Source: Candidatus Geocrenenecus dongiae (GTDB lineage Archaea > Thermoproteota > Nitrososphaeria_A > Caldarchaeales > Wolframiiraptoraceae). From it: DNA of 50,194 bases. The position numbers and the translations under genes are program-made. Location of the stretch: NCBI GenBank assembly GCA_023267855.1, contig JALNLN010000012.1, positions 1 to 50,194 on the forward strand. The letters run 5' to 3'. The notes below the pieces were generated by a model, which searched no databases, was not told the origin of the DNA, and saw nothing but the letters and a program-made list of their open reading frames with translations. This document shows, piece by piece, positions 43,035 through 50,194 of the stretch (positions are counted from its first letter, which is position 1; the number at the start of each line of letters is the position of its first letter).

Positions 43035-44225
43035 CTATCTCCTGCTTCCTCTCCTCATATACCATAAGTGGGTCTCCAATCCCCATAACTTCGAGAAGTA
43101 TTCTCCAGCTCTCTGATCAAATAAGCTCTTAGAAGTATAGGTTATAAATTCTTCATGGTAGAGTGGTTTCTCAGCTCTTCTCCCAACAATTCTAGCAGAC
43201 CCCTTATACAGTTTAACTCTAACTTCTCCTGAAACTTCTTTCTGTGTTTCATCTATAAACGCATTTAATGCATTCATTAATGGATCAACCCATAAACCAG
43301 AGTAAACCATATTCGCCCATTTTTCTTCTATAATTTTTTTGAATTCTAGCGTTCTTCTACCTAACACCATCTTCTCCAGATCTATGTGTGCATTTATCAA
43401 GATCAGTGCTGCTGGAGCTTCATATACTTCTCTTGACTTTAATCCTACTACTCTATCTTCTATGTGGTCTATGTACCCGTAACCATGCATCCCCCCAATC
43501 TTATTTAACTCCATTACCAATTCTTCAAGAGGCATTTTTACTCCATCTAATGCTACTGGAACACCTTTCTCAAATCTTATGACTATTTCTTTAGGAGTTT
43601 CCGGAGTTTCCTCGAGTGGTTTTAGGTATTTGAATGCTTCCCAGGGAGGCTCAATCCATGGATCTTCGAGTTCGCCTGCTTCTATACTTCTACCCCAAAG
43701 ATTTTCATCTATGCTAAATCTACTTTTCTTTGGATTTATTGGTAGACCATGTTTTAGAGCATACTCTATTTCCTGGTCTCTACTCATGTTCCACTCTCTT
43801 ACTGGTGCAATTATCTTTAAGTTTGGTGCAAGTGCGGAGAACGTTATATCGAATCTTAGTTGATCATTACCTTTACCTGTACATCCATGTGCTACTGTAT
43901 CACAACCTTCTCTAAGAGCTATCTTTACTACTTCTTCTGCAATCAGCGGTCTACTTAATGCTGATGAAAGTGGGTAAGCTCCTTCATACAAACCGTTAGC
44001 TTTAATACATCTAGACACATATTCTTCTGCAAACTTCTTCTTTGCATCTACAAAATAGTGTTCTAATGCTCCACTTTTTAAAGACCTCTCCTGGATTTCT
44101 TCAAAATTTTCTTCTTGCCCTACGTCTACAGTAATAGTTATAACTTCAGCATTATACTTTTCTTTTAACCATTTTATTGAAACTGTTGTATCTAGTCCAC
44201 CTGAATAAGCTAACGCTACTTTCAT
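43035..44225 (-). CDS. argG: Argininosuccinate synthase
   Basis: A 396-residue PP-loop ligase joining citrulline and aspartate. The ATP loop 'LAYSGGLDTTVSI' is at residues 4-16; 'AHGCTGKGNDQLRFD' and 'GMHGYGYIDHIEDR' are family motifs. Length is normal. First gene of the argG-argH pair. Confidence 0.97.
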   Translation of the reverse strand: MKVALAYSGGLDTTVSIKWLKEKYNAEVITITVDVGQEENFEEIQERSLKSGALEHYFVDAKKKFAEEYVSRCIKANGLYEGAYPLSSALSRPLIAEEVVKIALREGCDTVAHGCTGKGNDQLRFDITFSALAPNLKIIAPVREWNMSRDQEIEYALKHGLPINPKKSRFSIDENLWGRSIEAGELEDPWIEPPWEAFKYLKPLEETPETPKEIVIRFEKGVPVALDGVKMPLEELVMELNKIGGMHGYGYIDHIEDRVVGLKSREVYEAPAALILINAHIDLEKMVLGRRTLEFKKIIEEKWANMVYSGLWVDPLMNALNAFIDETQKEVSGEVRVKLYKGSARIVGRRAEKPLYHEEFITYTSKSLFDQRAGEYFSKLWGLETHLWYMRRGSRR

Positions 44226-44330
44226 GGTTTAATCAAGGTTAAAAGCAGGATAAAAAAATTACTTAAATATACCTTATGAAAATTAAAGATTTTTAGGCAT
44301 CTATATAAATTTGAATACAAAATCATAATG

Positions 44331-45914
44331 TTACTCAGATATAATGTACTTCTCTTCTACTTCTTTCATTATCTTTTCATGGGTTTCTCGTAATGTTTTT
44401 TCATCTATCCCAATTTGTGCAAGTAGTTTTGAAATATCTGGAATCTTCTTTCCAGTAAGTTCAGCTGAACATTTCACAATTATCGGTAAATACTTAGCAT
44501 AAACATTCAACCTCTTTATAGTCATCTTCTTCTTCTCAATCTTTGAAAGATATAGTTTGAGTTGACGTGCAGCTTCTCTTATAGCGATTACAAGTTCTCT
44601 CTCTATTTCAGGTCTATCTGCAACAGCTTCTTTACCTACACTTTTGTAAGGTATCTTAGGTGAACATATATGTGTTACCAAAGCTATTGGCGCAATCTTC
44701 GGAACTTTATAGTATGACCAGTCAATCTTTTCTGTAACTACTTTCCATACAACGTCTGCACGTTCATCATACAGTAGCGGTATCTTGTTTGCAAATCTGT
44801 ATAGGTGCACTCCTTCTATTGGAGGTATTTGTCCACCGTATGCTAATCCAACTTCTACGACGAAGGGGTAACCAGAATATGATGATGGTGGTCGTTGAAC
44901 TACGTAGATAAAATCAGGTTTCAGCATATTCTGTATACCTATTCTGAGTAATTCTTCCCCGATGGGGCTTACACTAGATGGGTCTGGTGCTCTAAACTTA
45001 CCATAATTCTTCATACTCTCAACTAGATTCGTTATCTCTTCATGAGTAAGTTTCTTCGGATCTTTATCAATAGGTAGATTCGCAATCTCTAAGATCTCTC
45101 TAGCTGTCTTCTCTCCAACTCTCTGAAAATTTGAAACCAAGAATGAGAGTAACGTTTTTTCTTTAGAATTGGCTATAAGTCTATTCATTAATTCTACATC
45201 TACACCTACTGGATGTGGCCTTGTTTCTTTAGGTGGTTCTGGAACAATATCTGTCGCCCTCGGGAAAAAGTACATTCTACCCTTAACGTCTATAAAGAGT
45301 ATTGATGCATGAGGATTCGAGATCGCTGTCTGTTTGAAATATTCTATAATCTTAGCTTTACTTCCAGTGTAATCTGCTTCTAGATAAAATTCTATTATCG
45401 TTCCTCTCCATTTCCTCTCATTCTTGTATACTTCATGTTTCAGAACCCTAGGCTCATTCTTCATTATATCAATCATTAAGACAAACTTATGTATCTCTTT
45501 ACCACCTTTACTCGAGATCACGGTTGCAGGTCTATTAGTTGTTATTTGACCATACAGTAATGCCATCGTCCCTCCTAATCCGAAAGTTCCTCTATTCTGC
45601 TTATATCCATACTTGCTCCCAAATAAGACTGTTGCAAAAGCTCTAGGAATATAGTTGGGATCAACACCTATACCATTATCTTCAACTCTAAGTTTGTATA
45701 TTGATGTACCTTCACCTTCTACTTCACTTTCCGCAGTAAGTTCAACTATGATATTTGGAAGTATTCTCCCTATTTCTGCTGCATCTAGAGAGTTCTCTAC
45801 AAGTTCTCTTACACTTGTATAGAGAGATCTAGATGGATTACTGAATCCAGCTATATCTCTATTTCTGTAGAAGAAGTCTGCTGGAGATATCTGCTCAAAC
45901 TTTACTTCAACCAT
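44331..45914 (-). CDS. top6B: DNA topoisomerase VI subunit B
   Basis: A 527-residue GHKL ATPase that drives strand passage with Top6A. ATP motifs: 'VENSLDAAEIG' (N box), 'DNGIGVDPNYIP' (G1) and 'RGTFGLGGTMALLYGQ' (G2), then a helix-two-turn-helix and transducer domain. Length is normal. top6A is normally adjacent in many archaea but is not found on either side here. Confidence 0.96.
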   Translation of the reverse strand: MVEVKFEQISPADFFYRNRDIAGFSNPSRSLYTSVRELVENSLDAAEIGRILPNIIVELTAESEVEGEGTSIYKLRVEDNGIGVDPNYIPRAFATVLFGSKYGYKQNRGTFGLGGTMALLYGQITTNRPATVISSKGGKEIHKFVLMIDIMKNEPRVLKHEVYKNERKWRGTIIEFYLEADYTGSKAKIIEYFKQTAISNPHASILFIDVKGRMYFFPRATDIVPEPPKETRPHPVGVDVELMNRLIANSKEKTLLSFLVSNFQRVGEKTAREILEIANLPIDKDPKKLTHEEITNLVESMKNYGKFRAPDPSSVSPIGEELLRIGIQNMLKPDFIYVVQRPPSSYSGYPFVVEVGLAYGGQIPPIEGVHLYRFANKIPLLYDERADVVWKVVTEKIDWSYYKVPKIAPIALVTHICSPKIPYKSVGKEAVADRPEIERELVIAIREAARQLKLYLSKIEKKKMTIKRLNVYAKYLPIIVKCSAELTGKKIPDISKLLAQIGIDEKTLRETHEKIMKEVEEKYIISE

Positions 45915-45943
45915 ATTCCATCAACTCACAAGCATCTCTGAAC

Positions 45944-45962
45944 ACTATTCTTCTAGAATAGT
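45944..45962. repeat. Inverted repeat upstream of top6B
   Basis: ACTATTCT and AGAATAGT (8 bp each, 3-nt spacer) lie 30-48 bases before the top6B start, where a TATA box or operator is expected. The gap of about 260 bases to 46173 otherwise shows only AT-rich promoter-like sequence (for example TTTTATACAT near 46080) and no further gene. Confidence 0.35.
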
Positions 45963-46173
45963 AATTCAACTACTATATCATCTTATCTACTACAAGGCTA
46001 TTAATAAGTAGCTCCAAAATATAAAAGATAAAAATAAAATTTCAAGGAATTTGGTCATTAAACAACCTTAAAACTACAAATTTTATACATAATTTTTTGC
46101 ATAAATCTTAGCTCAATGATGTAGAGTTATGTAGGAAAGGTTTAATTTTTCATGGATATTTTAGTAATGTGGA

Positions 46174-47625
46174 ATGGTTCTCGAAGTGGATGTGATTAAT
46201 CTTGCTAGGAAGTTTCTCGGTAGCCAGTTCATCAGGATTGTTTTGAAGAACATTATTCGGGAAGACCTTGAAGGGTACCGTTCTGAACTTGATCATGTTT
46301 TAACATTGATGGCTGGAGAAGAATACTTAAGAAGCATCTCTCTTAAATGTATGGTTAACTACTTACTCTTCTATAGATTCATAAAATTTGCAACGAGGGT
46401 TTTGAGAATTGATTGGGATGAATTCGTAGAAGCTATTAAAGATCCATGTATTAGGAGGGGGATGGAAGTGGTGTTCAGGAGCTTGATAATTTACGGCGTA
46501 ACTGTCCCCCAGAAGTTATGTGCTCCTTTCTTGATAGTTTGGAATTTCACGAATATGTGTAACTTAAGATGTAAACATTGCTATCAAAATGCTTCTAAAC
46601 CTCTTCCATCTGAATTAACGTTAAGCGAGAAGCTGGACGTCATTGATCAATTAGATAGAGCTGGCGTACCATTGATAGCTTTGAGTGGAGGTGAACCAAC
46701 GATACATCCAGACTTCTTAAAGATTGTTAAGGAAGGTGCTAGAAGAGGCATATATATGGCTGTTGCAACAAATGGGATAAAATTTTCGGATGAAGACTTC
46801 GCTGAGAAAGCTCTTAAAGCAGGTTTAAGATATGTTGAAGTTAGCTTAGATTCTGTTAATTCTGAGATCCATGATGAGATTAGAGGTATGAAGGGGGCGT
46901 GGGAGAGAACAGTTAAAGGTATAACCAATTTAGTGAAGAAGAATGCTTCAGTTGGAATAGCCATGACCGTAACTAAACTTAATTTTAAGGAGGTGGAAGA
47001 AATGGTTAAACTTGGAGAAGAATTAAATGTAAAGAGAGTCGTATTCTTCAATTTTATTCCAACTGGTAGGGGAAAAGAAATAACGGAGTTAGATCTATCT
47101 CCTAGAGAGAGAGAAGAATTTTTACAAAAGGTTTACGAGCTATCATGTAAGAGTAGGATTCAAGTAGCTTCAACTTCTCCACAGCTTGCTAGAGTTTCAT
47201 GGCAGATGAGCAGTGGCATGCAGTGTATACCAACCCATTTCACTCCTCCTAAAAGCCAGTCTCTGAAAGCCTTAGCAGAATTTATAGGTGGATGTGGAGC
47301 TGGAAGAATATATGCGGCCATACAACCGGATGGAAAAATATCTCCATGCGTCTTTCTACCAATAATAATTGGAGATTTAAGAAAAGAAAACTTCCAGGAA
47401 ATATGGAATAATAGTATTGTTCTGAGAAAGTTGAGGAATAGAGATTTGTTGGAGAAACCTTGTGGAGAATGTCCGTACAGATATGTTTGTGGAGGATGTA
47501 GAGCTAGAGCCTATGGATATTTTGGAAACTATCTTGCTCCAGATCCAGGATGTTTGAGAGGACAGATGATTCTAGGTGAAGTTGTGGCAACCACCATGAA
47601 ATCATTCTCACTACATAACTGCTAG
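46174..47625 (+). CDS. Radical SAM/SPASM-domain protein
   Basis: A 483-residue enzyme. Residues 1-115 are a helical domain I cannot name. The radical SAM cluster motif is C129, C133, C136 in 'NMCNLRCKHCYQNA', followed by 'ALSGGEPTIHP'. The C-terminal third is a SPASM domain with many cysteines ('GGCGAGR', 'SPCVFLP', 'CGECPYRYVCGGCRARA', 'DPGCL'), expected to bind one or two extra [4Fe-4S] clusters. Such enzymes modify peptides or build cofactors (heme d1, tungstopterin, PQQ-like). No peptide precursor is evident next to it, so the substrate is unknown. Confidence 0.85.
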   Translation: MVLEVDVINLARKFLGSQFIRIVLKNIIREDLEGYRSELDHVLTLMAGEEYLRSISLKCMVNYLLFYRFIKFATRVLRIDWDEFVEAIKDPCIRRGMEVVFRSLIIYGVTVPQKLCAPFLIVWNFTNMCNLRCKHCYQNASKPLPSELTLSEKLDVIDQLDRAGVPLIALSGGEPTIHPDFLKIVKEGARRGIYMAVATNGIKFSDEDFAEKALKAGLRYVEVSLDSVNSEIHDEIRGMKGAWERTVKGITNLVKKNASVGIAMTVTKLNFKEVEEMVKLGEELNVKRVVFFNFIPTGRGKEITELDLSPREREEFLQKVYELSCKSRIQVASTSPQLARVSWQMSSGMQCIPTHFTPPKSQSLKALAEFIGGCGAGRIYAAIQPDGKISPCVFLPIIIGDLRKENFQEIWNNSIVLRKLRNRDLLEKPCGECPYRYVCGGCRARAYGYFGNYLAPDPGCLRGQMILGEVVATTMKSFSLHNC

Positions 47626-47639
47626 AAGATTTAAAGAAT

Positions 47640-48200
47640 TCACTTCTTTTTTCTCAGATAAGTATCATTATCATATTTACAATGTTCTGTATCGTATTTT
47701 TCTAGTTCATCTAACGCTCCCTCTTTCGCAAGCATCATTATAAGCTCATCATACGTTGCATCTATTATCTTTACACATATATCTGGAAATGATAAATCTA
47801 TCGGTATTCTATGCTTCCAAAAATATGCATTCTTAACGTTTAACCTTGTAAATACGCCGATAAGCGATGTAGTGAGATTAAAATTCGGGATGTTTAGGAT
47901 ATATTCAACAAAACAGTTTCTATACGCTTTCTCATAAACATCTCCGTAGAAGGTGTTGAAGAAGAGGTAGAGAGGATAATCTTTTCTATATGTCTCCCAT
48001 GTAGTGAATTGTGTGTAGAGTGGTATCCAACCATCATCTCTTAGATACATGTCTTCGTAAGAGATAGGTCTCTTCCATAAGCTAACCATATACCCACGTT
48101 CTTCAAGTGTCGGTATTATATATCCTCTAATAATCCCCTGTCTCATCAATTCTATCCTTTCTCTATCTGTAATTGACATGGTGGCCACATCTCTCAACAC
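47640..48200 (-). CDS. Uncharacterised protein
   Basis: A 186-residue soluble protein of no family I recognise, rich in tyrosine and other aromatics ('GYIIPTLEERGYMVSLWKRP', 'YPLYLFFNTFYGDVYEKAY') with no membrane helix and no metal-binding motif. It converges on the radical SAM gene, 14 bases between stops. ATG starts are possible at 48200 and 48179. The well-kept frame and codon use like its neighbours support a real gene. Confidence 0.6.
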   Translation of the reverse strand: MLRDVATMSITDRERIELMRQGIIRGYIIPTLEERGYMVSLWKRPISYEDMYLRDDGWIPLYTQFTTWETYRKDYPLYLFFNTFYGDVYEKAYRNCFVEYILNIPNFNLTTSLIGVFTRLNVKNAYFWKHRIPIDLSFPDICVKIIDATYDELIMMLAKEGALDELEKYDTEHCKYDNDTYLRKKK

Positions 48201-48302
48201 GATATCAAGATTCCGAATGTAGAAAGATAAGATTAGATTTTAAAGTTTTGCTTTAAAATCTCAAGTAGTTTAAAACAGCTGGATCTCTTTATCAATAGAA
48301 CT

Positions 48303-48719
48303 TTAGTTTTCAGTCTTCTGAAAGGTTTTCCACAATTTGTAGGAAGGTAGTATTGAAGTTAATCCTACTAAATGAGCTATCGTACAGTAGATACATATAG
48401 ATCTCACTAAGGCAACCTCAATCCAGACCAATATTATAACTGATGGCACACTTACCAATGAATAAGAAAGCAGTATGTTGAGTATTCTTCTCTGATACAA
48501 GCTGAGAATTGTAAGGAGGAGTAATCCTGTAAACCAGATTAATCCAAGTAATGAGAGGGAAACTCCGAAGATTTTTGAGTAAGGACTGTGTAAGACCACT
48601 TCACATCCACTAAATCCTACTGGACATACTCCAACTCCACCTAAATATTCAAGATAACTTGAAGTTGCAATACCTATGATAGATAGGCATAGCAGGATGG
48701 CCGTCCAGATTATCTTCAC
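48303..48719 (-). CDS. Vitamin K epoxide reductase (VKOR) family protein
   Basis: A 138-residue four-helix membrane protein that reoxidises an extracytoplasmic thiol oxidase using a quinone. The loop cysteines are C32 and C39 ('VCPVGFSGC') and the active pair is C109-C112 ('CIYC'). It lies 5 bases after the thioredoxin-like gene, the typical DsbA-VKOR partnership for making disulfides outside the cell. Its presence also indicates a membrane quinone in this organism. Confidence 0.92.
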   Translation of the reverse strand: MKIIWTAILLCLSIIGIATSSYLEYLGGVGVCPVGFSGCEVVLHSPYSKIFGVSLSLLGLIWFTGLLLLTILSLYQRRILNILLSYSLVSVPSVIILVWIEVALVRSICIYCTIAHLVGLTSILPSYKLWKTFQKTEN

Positions 48720-48724
48720 TCACC

Positions 48725-49384
48725 TCATAGTATGTTAAGAATAGCGTTTTCTAAGACAGTTTTAGGTTTCTCTCCTTCAAACATGTATAGAATGTTGTGT
48801 GATCTATCTAGTATGAAGAATGCTGGTACACCTCTAACACCATAAGCATTAAACACGCTTAGATCCTTGTCTATCAACACTATCGCTTTCACATCATGTT
48901 CTTCCATCAATTCTACAAGCTTATCTTCTTGTGGTGTTGAAACTAAGATGAAGACAACTCGATCACCATACTTCTTACTCAATTCTTCTACAACCGGCAT
49001 CATATTAATACAGTGGGGACATGTAGGGCTAAAGAATTCTAAGAAAACAGGCTTACCTGCTATATCAGATAGACTTACAGATTTATCAGAGTTATAAATC
49101 GGTAATGTGAATTCTGATGCCTTCTTATACGTAGTTTTTCCCGATGTAACTGTTGGGGTTGTAACTGTAGGAGTCTGTACACTCCCTCCAGAAAGAGGAA
49201 GAATCATGAAAACAAATGATACTACAGCTATTATTATAACCAGTGCTAGAATTATCCTGGGAGAATAATATCTGCCAGGATGATCATTTTTCAAATGCAT
49301 CTTTAACCCTTCCCCACTCCTAAAAGACTTACCACAAAACCTGCACCTGAAATCTTCTTTCTTCTTCTCAAACTTTCTAGACAT
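48725..49384 (-). CDS. Membrane-anchored thioredoxin-like protein with an N-terminal C2H2 zinc finger
   Basis: A 219-residue protein. Residues 14-35 form a C2H2 finger (C14, C17, H30, H35) on the cytoplasmic side, residues 43-63 are a membrane helix, 66-84 a Thr/Pro/Val-rich linker and 90-219 an extracytoplasmic thioredoxin/TlpA-like domain with 'CPHC' at 122-125 and the cis-proline 'GVRGVPAFFIL'. It is probably the disulfide carrier served by the downstream VKOR. The zinc finger on such a protein is unusual. Confidence 0.88.
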   Translation of the reverse strand: MSRKFEKKKEDFRCRFCGKSFRSGEGLKMHLKNDHPGRYYSPRIILALVIIIAVVSFVFMILPLSGGSVQTPTVTTPTVTSGKTTYKKASEFTLPIYNSDKSVSLSDIAGKPVFLEFFSPTCPHCINMMPVVEELSKKYGDRVVFILVSTPQEDKLVELMEEHDVKAIVLIDKDLSVFNAYGVRGVPAFFILDRSHNILYMFEGEKPKTVLENAILNIL

Positions 49385-49550
49385 CTACTATCTACTTTAA
49401 ATAATGAAGATAGTGCTTCATAAAACTTTACATGAGAATTCTATAAAAATGCTTAGTTATTTTAGAGATAATGCAACTAGCGGTATACTGTGAAAACTTA
49501 TTAGGTTCTAGAATGAAGGAATAACAGAATTCAGAGGTGCTGGTAAGATC

Positions 49551-49967
49551 TTGTCTTTAATTCCTCGAGGTAAATTGATTGGAATGCAGGTATATAATCC
49601 AGATGGAACTTTTGTTGGAACAGTACAGGACATCGCTCTACCATTAGGTGGAGGAGAAATGGGCATAATGATAATAACCAAAGCACAAACAACAGAAACA
49701 ATTCCCTGGAGTAAGATACAAGCTGTAGGAGATATAATACTACTGAAAGAAAAGATTGAGATTAAACTTCCCGAATCTACAACTCCAGTAATTCCACAAC
49801 CGATTACTCCTTCAGTAAGAGAAGAGAAGAAAGGAAGAGGAATAGGAGCAATAACAAGCATATTTAAGAGAGAAGAGAAAACTATATGTCCAACATGTGG
49901 TAAACCTCTTACATACATAGAACAATACAAAAGATGGTACTGCTACAACTGTAGCAAATACGTCTAA
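49551..49967 (+). CDS. PRC-barrel protein with C-terminal zinc ribbon
   Basis: A 138-residue protein: an N-terminal PRC-barrel ('GKLIGMQVYNPDGTFVGTVQDI', 'IPWSKIQAVGDIILL' in about residues 7-66), a Pro/Thr-rich linker and a zinc ribbon 'CPTCGKPLTYIEQYKRWYCYNC'. PRC-barrels occur in RimM and in archaeal cell-division proteins such as CdvA; stand-alone forms are common in archaea with unknown tasks. TTG is the start. Confidence 0.78.
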   Translation: MSLIPRGKLIGMQVYNPDGTFVGTVQDIALPLGGGEMGIMIITKAQTTETIPWSKIQAVGDIILLKEKIEIKLPESTTPVIPQPITPSVREEKKGRGIGAITSIFKREEKTICPTCGKPLTYIEQYKRWYCYNCSKYV

Positions 49968-50082
49968 CCAAATAAAACATCATTAAACAAATAAGGAAAA
50001 ACAACCCTCCACCAGAACCCATCCAATAATATCAAACATCTCTAAAGAAACTAAAAATAGAAATAAACAAAAACTCTAACAA

Positions 50083-50103
50083 CTTTCATTCATTAAATGA
50101 AAG
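50083..50103 (-). terminator. Hairpin downstream of tRNA-Ser
   Basis: On the minus strand CTTTCATT pairs with AATGAAAG across a 5-nt loop, starting 5 bases after the tRNA 3' end and followed by T-rich sequence. It could act in termination or 3' processing of the tRNA transcript. Confidence 0.4.
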
Positions 50104-50107
50104 AGTA

Positions 50108-50192
50108 CGCGGCGGGCGGGATTTGAACCCGCGCGGCCCAATGGGCCAGTGGCTTAGCAGGCCACCCCCCTGCCGGGCTAGGGTACCGCCGC
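50108..50192 (-). tRNA. tRNA-Ser(GCU)
   Basis: Acceptor GCGGCGG/CCGCCGC, anticodon arm GTGGC-CTGCTAA-GCCAC with anticodon GCT, a long variable arm (GGCCCATTGGGCC hairpin) typical of class II serine tRNA, and T arm GCGGG-TTCAAAT-CCCGC. It is intron-free, 85 nt and has no encoded CCA. Its promoter lies beyond the window edge. Confidence 0.95.
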
Positions 50193-50194
50193 AT

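Noticed and set aside
1-50194. CRISPR array, insertion sequence or integrated element
   Set aside because: No regularly spaced repeats, transposase or integrase gene, or target-site duplication was seen.

Overview
The window is AT-rich archaeal chromosome. Archaeal hallmarks are the RNase P proteins Rnp2 and Rnp3, exosome subunit Csl4, RpoL, transcription factor S, Dph2, topoisomerase VI subunit B, CDP-archaeol synthase, a TIP49-type ATPase, an ESCRT-III/CdvB-type protein and an intron-bearing tRNA-Arg. Genes are tightly packed on both strands. Many start with GTG or TTG behind a GAGGTG-type Shine-Dalgarno, and TATA-like boxes lie 25-35 nt upstream of several first genes. The gene set suggests a thermophilic, hydrogen-metabolising anaerobe of the Thermoproteota (TACK) side. 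That placement is inference: no 16S rRNA, mcr or dsr/apr gene is present to fix the lineage.

Layout. 1-3.3 kb: end of a RecA/KaiC-like ATPase, an RNA-binding/RNase P cluster, a CPBP protease, a TatA-like protein and ribosomal protein S13. 3.3-5.5 kb: a split methionine synthase (MetE N-like and MetE C-like genes). 5.6-9.4 kb: a heterodisulfide reductase operon (small unknown gene, hdrC, hdrB, hdrA). 9.5-10.6 kb: AbrB-PhoU regulator. 10.6-17 kb: hydrogenase maturation genes hypF, hypA, an Mrp-type hypB, hypD, hypC, hypE. 17.1-24.9 kb: one operon coding for an HdrC-cytochrome b fusion (QmoC-like), two HdrA-type flavoproteins (QmoA-like, QmoB-like), MvhD, MvhG, MvhA and the hydrogenase maturation protease. 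24.9-26.1 kb: two divergent paralogous small membrane proteins and NikR. 26.1-35.8 kb: housekeeping enzymes plus a large membrane glycosyltransferase-like fusion. 35.9-41.5 kb: tRNA-Arg, an information-processing operon (dph2-csl4-rpoL-tfs), endonuclease V, a CdvB-like protein and CarS. 41.5-46 kb: argG, argH, top6B. 46-50 kb: a radical SAM/SPASM protein, an unknown protein, a VKOR-thioredoxin pair, a PRC-barrel protein and tRNA-Ser. No stretch above about 300 bases lacks a gene; the longest gap is about 260 bases before the radical SAM gene.

How it fits together. Nickel handling (NikR), active-site assembly (Hyp proteins, protease) and a [NiFe] hydrogenase of the MvhAGD type sit beside two possible electron acceptors: a soluble HdrABC and a membrane-bound Qmo-like module. 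The Mvh genes are in the same transcription unit as the Qmo-like module, and there is no aprAB or sat gene beside it. The most interesting proposal is therefore a membrane-anchored H2 oxidoreductase assembled from Mvh and Qmo/Hdr parts, linking H2 to a membrane carrier and/or to flavin-based electron bifurcation. The operon architecture is read from the sequence; the physiology is inference.
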